From the NCBI RefSeq assembly GCF_029892485.1, contig NZ_JARXVG010000003.1, positions 310,001 through 374,000 of the forward strand: 64,000 nt of DNA, in the 5' to 3' direction. Under the pieces are notes generated by a model. The model did no database searches. It was given only the letters and a program-made list of their open reading frames with translations, and was not told the origin of the DNA. Source of the stretch: Variovorax boronicumulans. GTDB lineage: Bacteria > Pseudomonadota > Gammaproteobacteria > Burkholderiales > Burkholderiaceae_C. This document shows positions 42,174 through 54,486 of this stretch, piece by piece (within the stretch, counting starts at the first letter, position 1; each line of letters begins with the position of its first letter). Both the position numbers and the translations under genes were made by a program.

Positions 42174-42686
42174 ATGCCCGACACCACCGTCCCAACGCAG
42201 CGTTCCCGCATGCCGATGTTCCGACTGCTCTCGATGGGCGTCTTCGTGCTGATGGTGGGCTGTGCAAGCCCACCCACGCCGCAGAGACCACCCGTCTCCA
42301 GCATCCCGCCGCTCACGACCGAGCAGTCGAACAGCATCACGATCCATGCGCTCGGCCTCGTCGGCACGCCGTACCGCTATGGCGGCAACACGCCCGAGGG
42401 CGGCTTCGATTGCAGTGGGCTCATCGGCTATGTGTACCGCAGCAGCCTGGGGCAGGTGCCGCCGCGCACGGTGTCGCGGATGGCGGCTTTCGGACGGCCC
42501 GTGGCGATGTCGGAAATACGTTCGGGCGACCTCGTGCTCTTCGGCAATTCCGCGCCGTCGCACGCGGGCATCTACGTCGGCGACGGGCGCTTCGTGCATG
42601 CGCCATCGACCGGCGGCGAGGTGCGGCTCGACCGGCTCGATGGCGTGTACTGGTCGCGCCAGCCGATGCAGGCGCGACGGCCCTAG
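42174..42686 (+). CDS. NlpC/P60-family cell-wall peptidase, lipoprotein
   Basis: The 170-residue protein has a lipoprotein signal with a lipobox ending VLMVGC (Cys30) and an NlpC/P60 domain: GTPYRYGGNTPEGGFDCSGL (Cys80 nucleophile), SHAGIYVGDGRFVHA (His130 and His142). It should cleave the gamma-D-glutamyl-meso-diaminopimelate bond and be attached to the outer membrane. An ATG at 42210 is an alternative start with a shorter signal. It ends next to the stop of kdsA on the other strand. Confidence 0.9.
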   Translation: MPDTTVPTQRSRMPMFRLLSMGVFVLMVGCASPPTPQRPPVSSIPPLTTEQSNSITIHALGLVGTPYRYGGNTPEGGFDCSGLIGYVYRSSLGQVPPRTVSRMAAFGRPVAMSEIRSGDLVLFGNSAPSHAGIYVGDGRFVHAPSTGGEVRLDRLDGVYWSRQPMQARRP

Positions 42687-45806
<3,120 letters not shown>

Positions 45807-45814
45807 GCACGCGC

Positions 45815-46021
45815 ATGGCCCTCGCATTGCCCGAAGCCGGGCGCTACTTCGCCCGCTCGCTCAAGCAGTCGCTGCGGCTGATGGTCGGCCTGCCCGACTA
45901 CGACGCCTACCTCACGCACATGGCGGCCACGCACCCGGACCGGCCGCCGATGAGCTACGAGGCCTTCTTCCGAGAGCGGCTGGAGGCACGCTACGGCGCA
46001 GGCAAGGGCCGCTGCTGCTAG
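45815..46021 (+). CDS. YbdD/YjiX-family small protein
   Basis: The 68-residue protein is a member of the YbdD/YjiX (DUF466) family: [41 protein letters not shown], seen in parts, and a Cys-rich end KGRCC. It is paired with cstA in many bacteria and is needed for pyruvate transport in E. coli relatives. Overlap is absent (8-bp gap), but the two genes are clearly one unit. A rho-independent terminator follows. Confidence 0.9.
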   Translation: MALALPEAGRYFARSLKQSLRLMVGLPDYDAYLTHMAATHPDRPPMSYEAFFRERLEARYGAGKGRCC

Positions 46022-46068
46022 GGCCCGTCCGTTCGCTGTTCGCTTGACCCGCGCGGAACGCGGGTGAT

Positions 46069-46102
46069 AGCCTGCTTTGCCTGCGAGGAGCAGGCTTTTT
46101 TG
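46069..46102 (+). terminator. Rho-independent terminator after cstA-ybdD
   Basis: AGCCTGCT (46069-46076) and AGCAGGCT (46089-46096) form an 8-bp stem with a 12-base loop, followed by a run of T to 46101. A separate 7-bp hairpin (ACCCGCG-N5-CGCGGGT, 46047-46065) precedes it. This is the clearest terminator in the window. Confidence 0.8.
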
Positions 46103-46140
46103 CGCTGGGCAATCCAGCGAACGAACCGAGAGCGGACCCC

Positions 46141-47412
46141 ATGACTTTTTCCAAGCGCCCATACCCCCTCAAGAACCCCGCGCCGCTGCGCACCGCCTGC
46201 CAGGGCGTGCTGCTCGCCTGCGCACTGCTCGCCGCAGCCGGCAACGCCATGGCCCAAAAGCCCCACCAGGGCGCGCTGGATGCGGCCACGCAGCAGAAGG
46301 ACGAGGCGCTGAAGCTGCTGGAGCGCCTGGTCAACATCGACTCCGGCTCGGCCGACACCGACGGGCTCGCGAAGGTGCGCGAGATCGCCGTCGAAGAACT
46401 GCGCAAGCTCGGCGCGCGCATCGAGACCTTTCCTGCGGAGCCGCATCCCGGCACCAACGTGGTGGCCACGCTGACGGGGCAGGGCACGAAGAAGATCCTC
46501 ATCCTCGCCCACATCGACACCGTGTTCAAGGAAGGCACGGCCACGGCCAAGCCGTTCTACATCAAGGACGGCCGCGCCTACGGCCCCGGCGTGATGGACA
46601 ACAAGGGCGGCGTGGTCGCCGGCCTGCAGGCGCTGAAGGTGCTGCAGAAGATCGGCTTCAAGGACTATGGGCAGATCACCTTCCTGATCGACACGAACGA
46701 AGAGGTGGGTTCGGTCGGCACCAGCGCGCTCATCGAGCGCGTGGCCAAGCAGCACGACGTGGCGCTGAACCTGGAGCCGGGCCGCCCGGCCGACGGCCTG
46801 GTGGTGGAGCGCAAGGGCTCGGCCACCGCGCTCGTCGAAGTGAAGGGCGTGGCCGCGCACGCGGGCGTCGCGCCCGAAGCCGGCCGCAACGCGGCGATGG
46901 AAGTGGCACACCAGGTGCTGCAACTGTCGAAGACGGCGGACGCGGCGAAGAAGACCACGGTCAATTTCACGATGCTCACGGCCAACGGCCCGACCAACGT
47001 GATTCCCGCCACCGCAAGCGCCAAGGGCGACGTGCGCGCCGCCACGCCCGACGAACTCGACCGCGTCGAGAAGGACCTGGTGCGCATCTCGCAGAACAAG
47101 CTGATCCCCGAGACCGAGGTGCGCGTGCGCCTGGTGCGCGGCCTGCCGCCGATGCCGCGTTCGCCCGCATCGGACAAGCTGGTCGCGATGGCCGAAGGCA
47201 TCTACGCCGAGATCGGCAAGAAGCTCACCATCGAGAGCAGCGGCGGCGCGGCCGACGCGAGCCTGGTGGCGGGCGTGGGCATTCCGGTGCTCGACGGCTT
47301 CGGCATCGTGGGCGGCGGCATCCACACGCCGGAGGAATACGCCGAGGTCGAGAGCGTGGTGCCGCGGGTCTACCTGCTGTCGCGCATGCTGATGGACCTG
47401 AGCGCCAAGTAA
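46141..47412 (+). CDS. M20-family metallopeptidase, carboxypeptidase G2-like (glutamate carboxypeptidase)
   Basis: The 423-residue exported enzyme has a signal peptide ending GNAMA. The M20 zinc motifs are present: LAHIDTVF, YGPGVMDNKGG, DTNEEVGS (catalytic Glu plus ligand), LEPGRP and GIHTPEEYAE. Between them is a lid/dimerisation domain (KGVAAHAGVAPEAGRNAAMEVA). This fits the Pseudomonas carboxypeptidase G2 group, which removes C-terminal glutamate from folate-like or peptide substrates in the periplasm. It is a single gene. Confidence 0.92.
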   Translation: MTFSKRPYPLKNPAPLRTACQGVLLACALLAAAGNAMAQKPHQGALDAATQQKDEALKLLERLVNIDSGSADTDGLAKVREIAVEELRKLGARIETFPAEPHPGTNVVATLTGQGTKKILILAHIDTVFKEGTATAKPFYIKDGRAYGPGVMDNKGGVVAGLQALKVLQKIGFKDYGQITFLIDTNEEVGSVGTSALIERVAKQHDVALNLEPGRPADGLVVERKGSATALVEVKGVAAHAGVAPEAGRNAAMEVAHQVLQLSKTADAAKKTTVNFTMLTANGPTNVIPATASAKGDVRAATPDELDRVEKDLVRISQNKLIPETEVRVRLVRGLPPMPRSPASDKLVAMAEGIYAEIGKKLTIESSGGAADASLVAGVGIPVLDGFGIVGGGIHTPEEYAEVESVVPRVYLLSRMLMDLSAK

Positions 47413-47429
47413 CGCGGTGCCCGTCCAGG

Positions 47430-47446
47430 CTCAGGCAAGGCCTGAG
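47430..47446 (+). terminator. Possible hairpin after the M20 peptidase gene
   Basis: CTCAGGC and GCCTGAG form a 7-bp stem with a 3-base loop 17 bp past the stop codon. No T run follows directly, only a T-rich stretch about 15 bp later, so it would be a weak terminator or a processing signal. Confidence 0.4.
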
Positions 47447-47528
47447 GCGGCCTGCGTGAATTCCAGTTTTTCTTCTGGCGCGCGCAGGGCCACGATGCAT
47501 CCACATCAATGACCTGTGGAGAACGTCG

Positions 47529-47948
47529 ATGGCATCCGAACTCAACCAGATCGCGAGCTGGTCGCTGCGCTGGCGCATCTTCCTCGCGGGCGCGCTGTGC
47601 CTCGCGGCAGCGCTCGCCGCAGCGGGGCCGACGGAGCGCAGCCAGGAGCTGCACGCGGCGCAGCGCTTTCAGCTCGCGCTCGAAGCCCAGACTGCACGCG
47701 ACTACCGCACGATGCTCGACCAGTTGCGCGAGGCTGCGACGCAGGGCGATGCCGAAGCGCAGGAAATGCTCGGCATGGTGCTGCTCACCGGACCGGTGCT
47801 CTACGGCATGTCGGTGCGCTCCGACCGCTGCGAGGCGCGCCAGTGGATGCACCAGGCCGCGATGCAGGGCAGCGAAACCGCGAAGGTGCAACTGACGTTT
47901 CTCAATCGCCTGCGCAATTCGCCGGCGGGCGTGATCGCTTGCGATTGA
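47529..47948 (+). CDS. Exported Sel1-repeat-like protein
   Basis: The 139-residue product has an N-terminal hydrophobic segment (WRIFLAGALCLAAALAAAG) that may be a signal anchor, and two helical repeats of the Sel1/TPR-like type: LREAATQGDAEAQEMLGMVLL, then WMHQAAMQGSETAKVQL. Sel1 proteins are protein-interaction scaffolds. The role here is unknown. It is convergent with the ankyrin gene, and a strong hairpin lies between them. Confidence 0.75.
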   Translation: MASELNQIASWSLRWRIFLAGALCLAAALAAAGPTERSQELHAAQRFQLALEAQTARDYRTMLDQLREAATQGDAEAQEMLGMVLLTGPVLYGMSVRSDRCEARQWMHQAAMQGSETAKVQLTFLNRLRNSPAGVIACD

Positions 47949-47960
47949 GATGACGTGAGG

Positions 47961-47984
47961 CGAGCGGGCGCAAGCGCCCGCTCG
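47961..47984. terminator. Bidirectional hairpin between convergent genes
   Basis: CGAGCGGGCG (47961-47970), loop CAAG, CGCCCGCTCG (47975-47984) form a perfect 10-bp GC-rich stem. It lies between the convergent Sel1-like and ankyrin genes and may stop transcription from both. Few T residues follow on either side, so its terminator function is moderate. Confidence 0.6.
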
Positions 47985-47991
47985 TTGCGCT

Positions 47992-49647
47992 TCAGGGCGC
48001 CCTGGACGCGCCGAGCAGGAAGTCGGTCACCTCGTCGGAGAACCTCCCGAGCCGTCCACCCACGAGCACGCCGTCCGAACCGCCCGGGTCGGGCAGCGCG
48101 GTGGGGAAACCGTGCGCGACCAGCGCTTCGGCGCAGCCGACCCAGTCGCCGTCTTTCGTGGGTTGATTGAGCGAGGCCCACGACAGCGAGCCGCTCACGT
48201 CGTCGCCGAAGCCGTGCCGTTCTGTCCATGTGGCGCCATGCGAAAGCAGGAAGCGGGTGAGTGCTGCATCGCCGCGGAACACCGCCTGGTTCAGCGCCGA
48301 GGCCTCCCAGTCGCCGCCGGTCGTGGCGATCGGCCAGCCGAGCTCGACCATGAGCTGCACGGCCTCACCGCAGCCCGGCTGTGCGGCCAGCTCGGGCAAA
48401 AGGCGCAGTTGCGTGGGAGACAGCATGGCAAGTACCTGCGGATGTTCCGCCTGGATGCGCCGGGCAGCAGGCTCGTCGCCGCGCGCGCATGCGGCGATGA
48501 ACTGCTCGTCGGGTGGCAACTGCGCATTGCCGCCGGTCCGCTGCGCGATCACCCGGGCCACGTCCGTCAGCCCGAAGCGCAGCGCGAGCGTGTGGGCATC
48601 GATGCCCTCGGGCGTGCGCACGGTGGCATCGGCGCCTGCGTCCAGCAGCGCCTCGATGTGCGCGGCCGAGCGCCGCCGCCGGATGGCCCACAGCAGCGGC
48701 CGCCCCCAGTCGCTCGTGGGCTCGCCGGGCGCGGCTTCGTTCGGATCGCCGCCGTGGGCGAGCAGCAGTTGCAGCGATTCGAGCCGGTCGAGGTCGAGCA
48801 CGCGGTAGAGCGCATTCGTGCCCTCGACGCGCGCGCCGGCCTTCAGCAGCAGGCGCGTGCAGGCGGGCTCTTCGAGCGAGTGGTAGAGCGATTCGCCGTC
48901 GTTCGGGTCGGCGCCGGCGTCCAGCAGCAGCTGAGTGATCTCCACATCGCGGTTCTGTCCCGCTGCGCCGTACAGCGCGGACAGGCGGTCCGTCTCGGAC
49001 GGTGCAGCCAGCGACGCGGGCGGCCAGCGGCTGCCGATGGCCCGGTTCGGATCGGCGCCTGCATCGAGCAGCAGCTTGGCGCAGGCGCGCAGGCGCTCGC
49101 GAAAGGCCGGCAGTTGCACCAGGCTGGAGTGCGCGACGGCATTGAGCGGCGGTAGCAGGAGTGGCCCGCCCGCGCGCAGTACCCACTCCGGATCGCGCGC
49201 AATCGCCTGGCGCAGCAGGTCCTCATCGCCGACCGCGCAGGCGAGGTACGGGTCGTCGCCCAGAAGGCCCGGGCTTTCTTCGAGCAGGCGCGCGGCCAGC
49301 GCGGGCCTGGCCAGGTTGTTGCCGCCAGAGATTTCGCCTGCATAGGCGGCGCGCAGCCAGAGCATCACCGCGCGCGCCGGATCGTTCGCCTGCGCGATGC
49401 GGGCGAGCACGAAGCCCTGCAGATCGACCCACGACACGAAACCGTACTCGCGCGCCAGACACGACTGCGCGCCGTGCAGGCGCAGGCCGAGCGCGGCAAT
49501 GGCCGCATCGTCCTTGTCGGCAGCAACGGGAAGGGATTCGCGGAATCGGGCAAGGGCAGCAAGGTCGCCGCCCCGATAGCCGGCAAGCAACTCTTTGGCT
49601 TGCTTCTTGAGATGCCCGAGATCGGGCCGTGCGGGAATGCGTTTCAT
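47992..49647 (-). CDS. Ankyrin-repeat protein
   Basis: The 551-residue protein starts MKRIPARPDLGHLKKQAKELL, a segment shared by a family of bacterial ankyrin proteins with a distinct N-terminal domain. Ankyrin units then follow: KLLLDAGADPN (twice), LLLAHGGDPNEA, LLDAGADATVRTPEG and FLLSHGATWTERHG. No signal or membrane helix is seen, so it is probably cytoplasmic. GGAGG before the ATG at 49647 fixes the start; the 33 extra upstream codons are rejected. Partner proteins are unknown. Confidence 0.88.
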   Translation of the reverse strand: MKRIPARPDLGHLKKQAKELLAGYRGGDLAALARFRESLPVAADKDDAAIAALGLRLHGAQSCLAREYGFVSWVDLQGFVLARIAQANDPARAVMLWLRAAYAGEISGGNNLARPALAARLLEESPGLLGDDPYLACAVGDEDLLRQAIARDPEWVLRAGGPLLLPPLNAVAHSSLVQLPAFRERLRACAKLLLDAGADPNRAIGSRWPPASLAAPSETDRLSALYGAAGQNRDVEITQLLLDAGADPNDGESLYHSLEEPACTRLLLKAGARVEGTNALYRVLDLDRLESLQLLLAHGGDPNEAAPGEPTSDWGRPLLWAIRRRRSAAHIEALLDAGADATVRTPEGIDAHTLALRFGLTDVARVIAQRTGGNAQLPPDEQFIAACARGDEPAARRIQAEHPQVLAMLSPTQLRLLPELAAQPGCGEAVQLMVELGWPIATTGGDWEASALNQAVFRGDAALTRFLLSHGATWTERHGFGDDVSGSLSWASLNQPTKDGDWVGCAEALVAHGFPTALPDPGGSDGVLVGGRLGRFSDEVTDFLLGASRAP

Positions 49648-49823
49648 GGAACCTCCGTGCATGACGCGCCGACGACCCGCAATTCCGGCTGCACAAAGGA
49701 GCTGGTTGGTAGCGCTGCGCGAGAGCGCAGCAGCGTGCGAAAGCAAGTGGGTTCAACCCTTCCCGCGGGCCCGGGCGCGGCTTGCACCGCGGACGGGATG
49801 TTAGGGCATGAGGCCGAAGAGGG

Positions 49824-51032
49824 TCAACGCGAATCGGCCATGGCAGCGAACCCGCGCGCTAGGTCGGCCAGCAGATCGGCCGGCGCTTCCAGCCCGATGT
49901 GCAACCGGACGACCGCGCCGCGCCCGCTCCAGTCGGTCACGCTGCGCGCCTTGCGCATGTTGGTCCAGGCCACGAGGCTTTCGTAGCCGCCCCATGATGA
50001 GCCGCGGCCGAACAGCGAGAGCGCATCGACGAATCGCTCGACGGCTGCGTTCTCGGTGCTTGGCTTGAATTCGAACGAGAGGAGCCCGTTGGTACCGCGG
50101 CAATCCCGCTGCCAGATCTCATGGCCCGGATGCTGCGGCAGCGCGGGGCAGAACACCGCCGCCACTTCGGGCCGCGCCTGGAGCCAGTGCGCCACTTCGA
50201 GCGCATGCCGCTCGTGCATCTGCAACCGCGCCGAGAGCGTGCGCATGCCGCGCAGCACCAGCCATGCATCGTCGGGGCTCACGGTCATGCCGAAGGCATC
50301 GCAGCGTTCGTTGAGCGGCTGCCATGCTTCGCGCGTGGTGGCGACGGTGCCCATCATCACGTCGGAGTGGCCCGAGAGGTACTTGGTGGCGGCCATCGTG
50401 GAGATGTCCGCGCCCAGTTCGAGCGGCCGGTACTGCACGCCCGACCCCCAGGTGTTGTCTGCCGCGAGCAGTGCGCCGCGCGCATGCGTGAGCGCGGCGA
50501 GCTTGGGCAGGTCGCACATCTCGTAAACCAGCGAGCCGGGGCACTCGGCGTACACGAGGCGCGTGGTGGGCTCGAACAGGTCTTCGATGCCGGCGCCATC
50601 CGCCGCGAAGAAGCTGATGCGGATGCCATACGGTTCGAGAAACGAATGCACGAGGTTGCGCGTCGGCTCGTACACGCTGTCGGACATCAGCACATGGTCG
50701 CCCGGCTTCAGGTACGACAGCAGCACCATGCCGATGGCCGCGAGGCCGGTCGGAAAGAGCCGCGTGCGATACGCACCTTCGAGTTCGCTCACCGCGTCTT
50801 CGAGCGCGAAGGTGGTGGGCGTGCCGCGCGCGCCGTAGCTGAAGGCGCGCTCGTCGCCTCGGCGTGCGCGGGTGTCGCGCATGGCGGCCACGCTGTCGAA
50901 CAGCACGGTGCTGGCGCGCACCAGCGGCGTGTTGACGGGTGTGCCGCCGAAATAGGAAGGGGACTTGCCGGTGCGCGTGAGCCGCGTGTCGAGCGCCTGT
51001 ACAGCGGGGTCTTCTTTGTGCGAGTCGGACAT
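49824..51032 (-). CDS. metC: Cystathionine beta-lyase (MetC-type PLP enzyme)
   Basis: The 402-residue enzyme has the Cys/Met metabolism PLP fold: TPLVRASTVLFDSV, LFPTGLAAIGMVLLSYLKPGDHVL, AADNTWGSGVQYRPLELGADI, and MAATKYLSGHSD with PLP-binding Lys217. It should cleave cystathionine, or cystine-like C-S bonds, to pyruvate, ammonia and a thiol. The gene is last in a four-gene cluster (gaps of 41, 53 and 77 bp) with a solute receptor, a rhodanese protein and a thiol dioxygenase. A role in breakdown of organosulfur compounds instead of biosynthesis is therefore inferred. Confidence 0.9.
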   Translation of the reverse strand: MSDSHKEDPAVQALDTRLTRTGKSPSYFGGTPVNTPLVRASTVLFDSVAAMRDTRARRGDERAFSYGARGTPTTFALEDAVSELEGAYRTRLFPTGLAAIGMVLLSYLKPGDHVLMSDSVYEPTRNLVHSFLEPYGIRISFFAADGAGIEDLFEPTTRLVYAECPGSLVYEMCDLPKLAALTHARGALLAADNTWGSGVQYRPLELGADISTMAATKYLSGHSDVMMGTVATTREAWQPLNERCDAFGMTVSPDDAWLVLRGMRTLSARLQMHERHALEVAHWLQARPEVAAVFCPALPQHPGHEIWQRDCRGTNGLLSFEFKPSTENAAVERFVDALSLFGRGSSWGGYESLVAWTNMRKARSVTDWSGRGAVVRLHIGLEAPADLLADLARGFAAMADSR

Positions 51033-51073
51033 GGTGGTGTTCTGTCGAGCGTGGGCCAGGCCCCTATGGTGCG

Positions 51074-52084
51074 TCAATCGGCCTTGGCGCCCGAGAGCTT
51101 GACGATGCGGGACCAGCGATCGATGTCCAGCTTCAACTGCGCGGCAAAGGCTTCCGACGAGTTGGCCACCACATCGCTGCCGCCGTCGTTCACCAGCTTG
51201 GTCACTTCGGGCAGGCGCAGCGTGCGCACGATGGCTTCGTTCAGATAGGCCACGCGCTCGGGCGGCGTGCCGGCGGGCGCGAAGAAGCCGTACCAGTCCT
51301 CGAAGCGCGCACCGGCATAGCCCAGCTCTTCGAGCGTGGGTACCTTGGCGAACACGCCGATGCGGCGCGGGCTGGTCACGGCGAGCACGCGCAGCTTGCC
51401 GTTCTGCACGAGCCCCGCGACCGAGGCGGTCGAGGTCACGAGCACATCGACCTGTCCGCCGAGCAGGTCGGTCAGCGCGGGGCCGGCGCCCTTGTAGGGC
51501 ACGTGGGTCATGTCGATGCCGTTGTCCTTGGCGAGCACCACGCCCACGAGGTGCGAGAGCGTGCCGTTGCCCGGCGTCGCATAGGTCACCTTGCCGGGCG
51601 TGGCCTTGGCCTTGGTGGCGAGGTCGGCAAAGCTCTTGAGCGCCGAACTGGCATCCACCACGAGCGCGAGCGGCGCGGCGTTGATCTGCGTGATCGGAAT
51701 GAAGTTCTTGATCGGATCGAAACCCGCCGAGGCGTAGAGCGTGGGGTTCACCGCCATGATCGACACCTGCGAGGTGAGCACGGTGTAGCCGTCGGGTTTG
51801 GCATCGGCCACCGTCTTGGCGCCGATGTTGCCGCCCGCGCCGCCACGGTTGTCGACCACCGCGGCCTGGCCCATGATTTCCGGAAGGCGCGTGGTGACCA
51901 GGCGCGCCGTCGCATCGTTGCCGCCGCCGGGCGGGAAGGGCGAGATGAACTTCACCGTCTGCGAGGGGAAGCCGTTGCGCGCGGGCAGCGGGTCGGCGGA
52001 TGCGGGCTGCAAGGCCAATGCCGCGAGCCACGTGGCGGCGACAGCAAGACGGGCAAGGTGCGGAACGCAAAAGGCAGACGACAT
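51074..52084 (-). CDS. Bug-family (tripartite tricarboxylate transporter type) solute-binding protein
   Basis: The 336-residue exported protein has a signal peptide (LAVAATWLAALALQPASA) and Bug-family features: VKFISPFPPGGGNDATARLV, VVDNRGGAGGNIGAKTVADAKPDGYT, HVPYKGAGPALTDLLGGQVDV and FEDWYGFFAPAGTP. Bug proteins bind small carboxylates or amides. Many in Comamonadaceae have no transporter genes beside them, as here. Its cluster partners suggest an organosulfur acid as ligand (inferred). AGGAG before 52084 is well placed. Confidence 0.92.
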   Translation of the reverse strand: MSSAFCVPHLARLAVAATWLAALALQPASADPLPARNGFPSQTVKFISPFPPGGGNDATARLVTTRLPEIMGQAAVVDNRGGAGGNIGAKTVADAKPDGYTVLTSQVSIMAVNPTLYASAGFDPIKNFIPITQINAAPLALVVDASSALKSFADLATKAKATPGKVTYATPGNGTLSHLVGVVLAKDNGIDMTHVPYKGAGPALTDLLGGQVDVLVTSTASVAGLVQNGKLRVLAVTSPRRIGVFAKVPTLEELGYAGARFEDWYGFFAPAGTPPERVAYLNEAIVRTLRLPEVTKLVNDGGSDVVANSSEAFAAQLKLDIDRWSRIVKLSGAKAD

Positions 52085-52137
52085 GGCAGGACTCCTGGAC
52101 TGGGGACGGACAACGACGAGCGGAAGAAAAGCGATGG

Positions 52138-53712
52138 CTAGTTGTGCGATGCGGCCGAGGGCAGCCTGAAGGCCGCACGCTCCTCTGCATCGAGCTGCGC
52201 GACGAGGCCGGTCTCCCATGCGAGGTAGCGGCGCGCGGCTTCCTTGTTGCCGTCGTGCCGGTCGTGCACGAAGAACAGGTAGTCGATGCAGTCGGCGTCT
52301 GCGGGCAGGCCGGGTGTGGTTTCGAGGGGCAGGCCGGCGGCGCGCCATGCGGCCATGCCGCCTTCGAGCAGCAGCGTGTCATGGCCACCGAGCTCGGACG
52401 CGGCAGCCCATGCGGCGAGCGCGGCTTCTTCGGCAACGAGCGCGATCTGACGCGTCTCGCCTTTTGCGTCGTCTGCCAGGCGCGGGCGAATCGACCAGCG
52501 CGCCTGCGGGATGTGGCCGGCGCGGAACTGCATGCTGCCGCGCAGGTCGATCAGCGCGACTTCGCCTTGCGTGAGCCGCGCAGACAACGTCTGTGCATCG
52601 ATGGTCTTCAATGCAGGCGCTGCCGGCGCGGCGGCAGGCGCGAGCGACAGCCCGCTTGCAAGGCCGCCTTCGAGCACGCTCGCGTCATGCCCCATCTGCC
52701 GCAGCCAGCTTGCGACGGTCGGCGCACGCACGCCGTCGTTGTCGAACAGCACGAGCCGCGCGCCGCGCACGCCGAAGTACTGGTCGCCGGCCTGCATCAG
52801 CTGGCCGCCGGGCGTGTGCTGCGCGCCGGGCAGGCTGCCGGCGGCGAATTCTTCGGGCGTGCGCACGTCGCAGAGGAAGAGGCTGCGATCCGTTTCCGCA
52901 GCCCATTGCTGCACGGTCTTCGCCGGCACCGTGGGCACATCGAAGCGCTCGGCCAATGCCTTCGCCGCCGGGCGCAAATCGGTGTTGCCGCTGTCGTCCG
53001 CGTAGCGCTTCGTGCCGCCGTGCTCGAGCGTGTGATCGTTCAGATACCAGCCCTGCGTGCCGTTCTCCAGCGCATAGACCGGGTTGGGCAGACCGAGGTT
53101 GATGAGCGTCTGCGCGCCGATGATGCTGCGCGTGCGGCCCGCGCAGTTGATGACGATGGGCGTGGTCGTGTCGGGCACGAGCTGCCGCACGCGGTAGGCC
53201 AGCTCGCCGTTGGGGCAGCAGGTCGCGCCCGGGATGTTCATCTTGTGGAACTCGCTGACGGGGCGGCCGTCGAGCACCACTACCCCGTCCTTGCGTGCCA
53301 GCATCTCGGCCAGCTGGTCGGAGCTGACGCGGGGCGTGTGGTAAGTCTCTTCGGCCAGTTCGCCGAAGGTCTTCGAGGGCAGGTTGACGCCCGCGAAGAG
53401 CCCGTAGCCCGCAGCCTTCCAGGCGGGGGCGCCGCCTTGCAGCACGTGCACGTCGGTGTAGCCGAGTGCGGCGAGCCGCTCGGCCGCGCGCAGTGCCACG
53501 GCGGATTCGCCATCGTCATACGCAACCACCCGCACGCTGCGGCGCGGCACCAGGCGCGGTGCATCGACCTCGAGCCGGCTGAAGGGCAGCGGGATGCCGT
53601 AGAAGAGGTGCGCCTCGCCGTACTGGCCGTGTTCGCGCACGTCGAGCAGCGCGATCTCGCCTCCGTCGTGCAGCCAGGATTTGAGGGTCTTCGGGTCGAT
53701 GTGAGAGGTCAT
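52138..53712 (-). CDS. Four-domain rhodanese-like sulfurtransferase
   Basis: The 524-residue protein has four tandem rhodanese domains (about residues 5-105, 128-232, 262-360 and 380-475). The only domain with a cysteine in the active-site loop is the second (VINCAGRTRS, Cys190). The others have AYDDGES, LFDNDGV and LVAEEAA at the same place, so they are probably structural or ligand-binding. It would move sulfane sulfur with a thiol substrate. It lies between the thiol dioxygenase and the Bug receptor genes, with gaps of 77 and 53 bp. Confidence 0.9.
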   Translation of the reverse strand: MTSHIDPKTLKSWLHDGGEIALLDVREHGQYGEAHLFYGIPLPFSRLEVDAPRLVPRRSVRVVAYDDGESAVALRAAERLAALGYTDVHVLQGGAPAWKAAGYGLFAGVNLPSKTFGELAEETYHTPRVSSDQLAEMLARKDGVVVLDGRPVSEFHKMNIPGATCCPNGELAYRVRQLVPDTTTPIVINCAGRTRSIIGAQTLINLGLPNPVYALENGTQGWYLNDHTLEHGGTKRYADDSGNTDLRPAAKALAERFDVPTVPAKTVQQWAAETDRSLFLCDVRTPEEFAAGSLPGAQHTPGGQLMQAGDQYFGVRGARLVLFDNDGVRAPTVASWLRQMGHDASVLEGGLASGLSLAPAAAPAAPALKTIDAQTLSARLTQGEVALIDLRGSMQFRAGHIPQARWSIRPRLADDAKGETRQIALVAEEAALAAWAAASELGGHDTLLLEGGMAAWRAAGLPLETTPGLPADADCIDYLFFVHDRHDGNKEAARRYLAWETGLVAQLDAEERAAFRLPSAASHN

Positions 53713-53789
53713 GGGGCAAGTCGTTGGGGCGAACGAAGTCCTGCAAGGCGCGCGCCTCGCATGAAAAGAAGATGAATCGAAGAGGGTGC

Positions 53790-54470
<681 letters not shown>

Positions 54471-54486
54471 TCAATAAAATTAATGG

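Noticed and set aside
49824..52436. An 870-codon minus-strand frame spanning metC, the Bug receptor and part of the rhodanese gene
   Set aside because: Only the part from 51032 downward has family similarity (MetC). The upstream part is the wrong frame of the Bug gene, so no fusion protein is supported.
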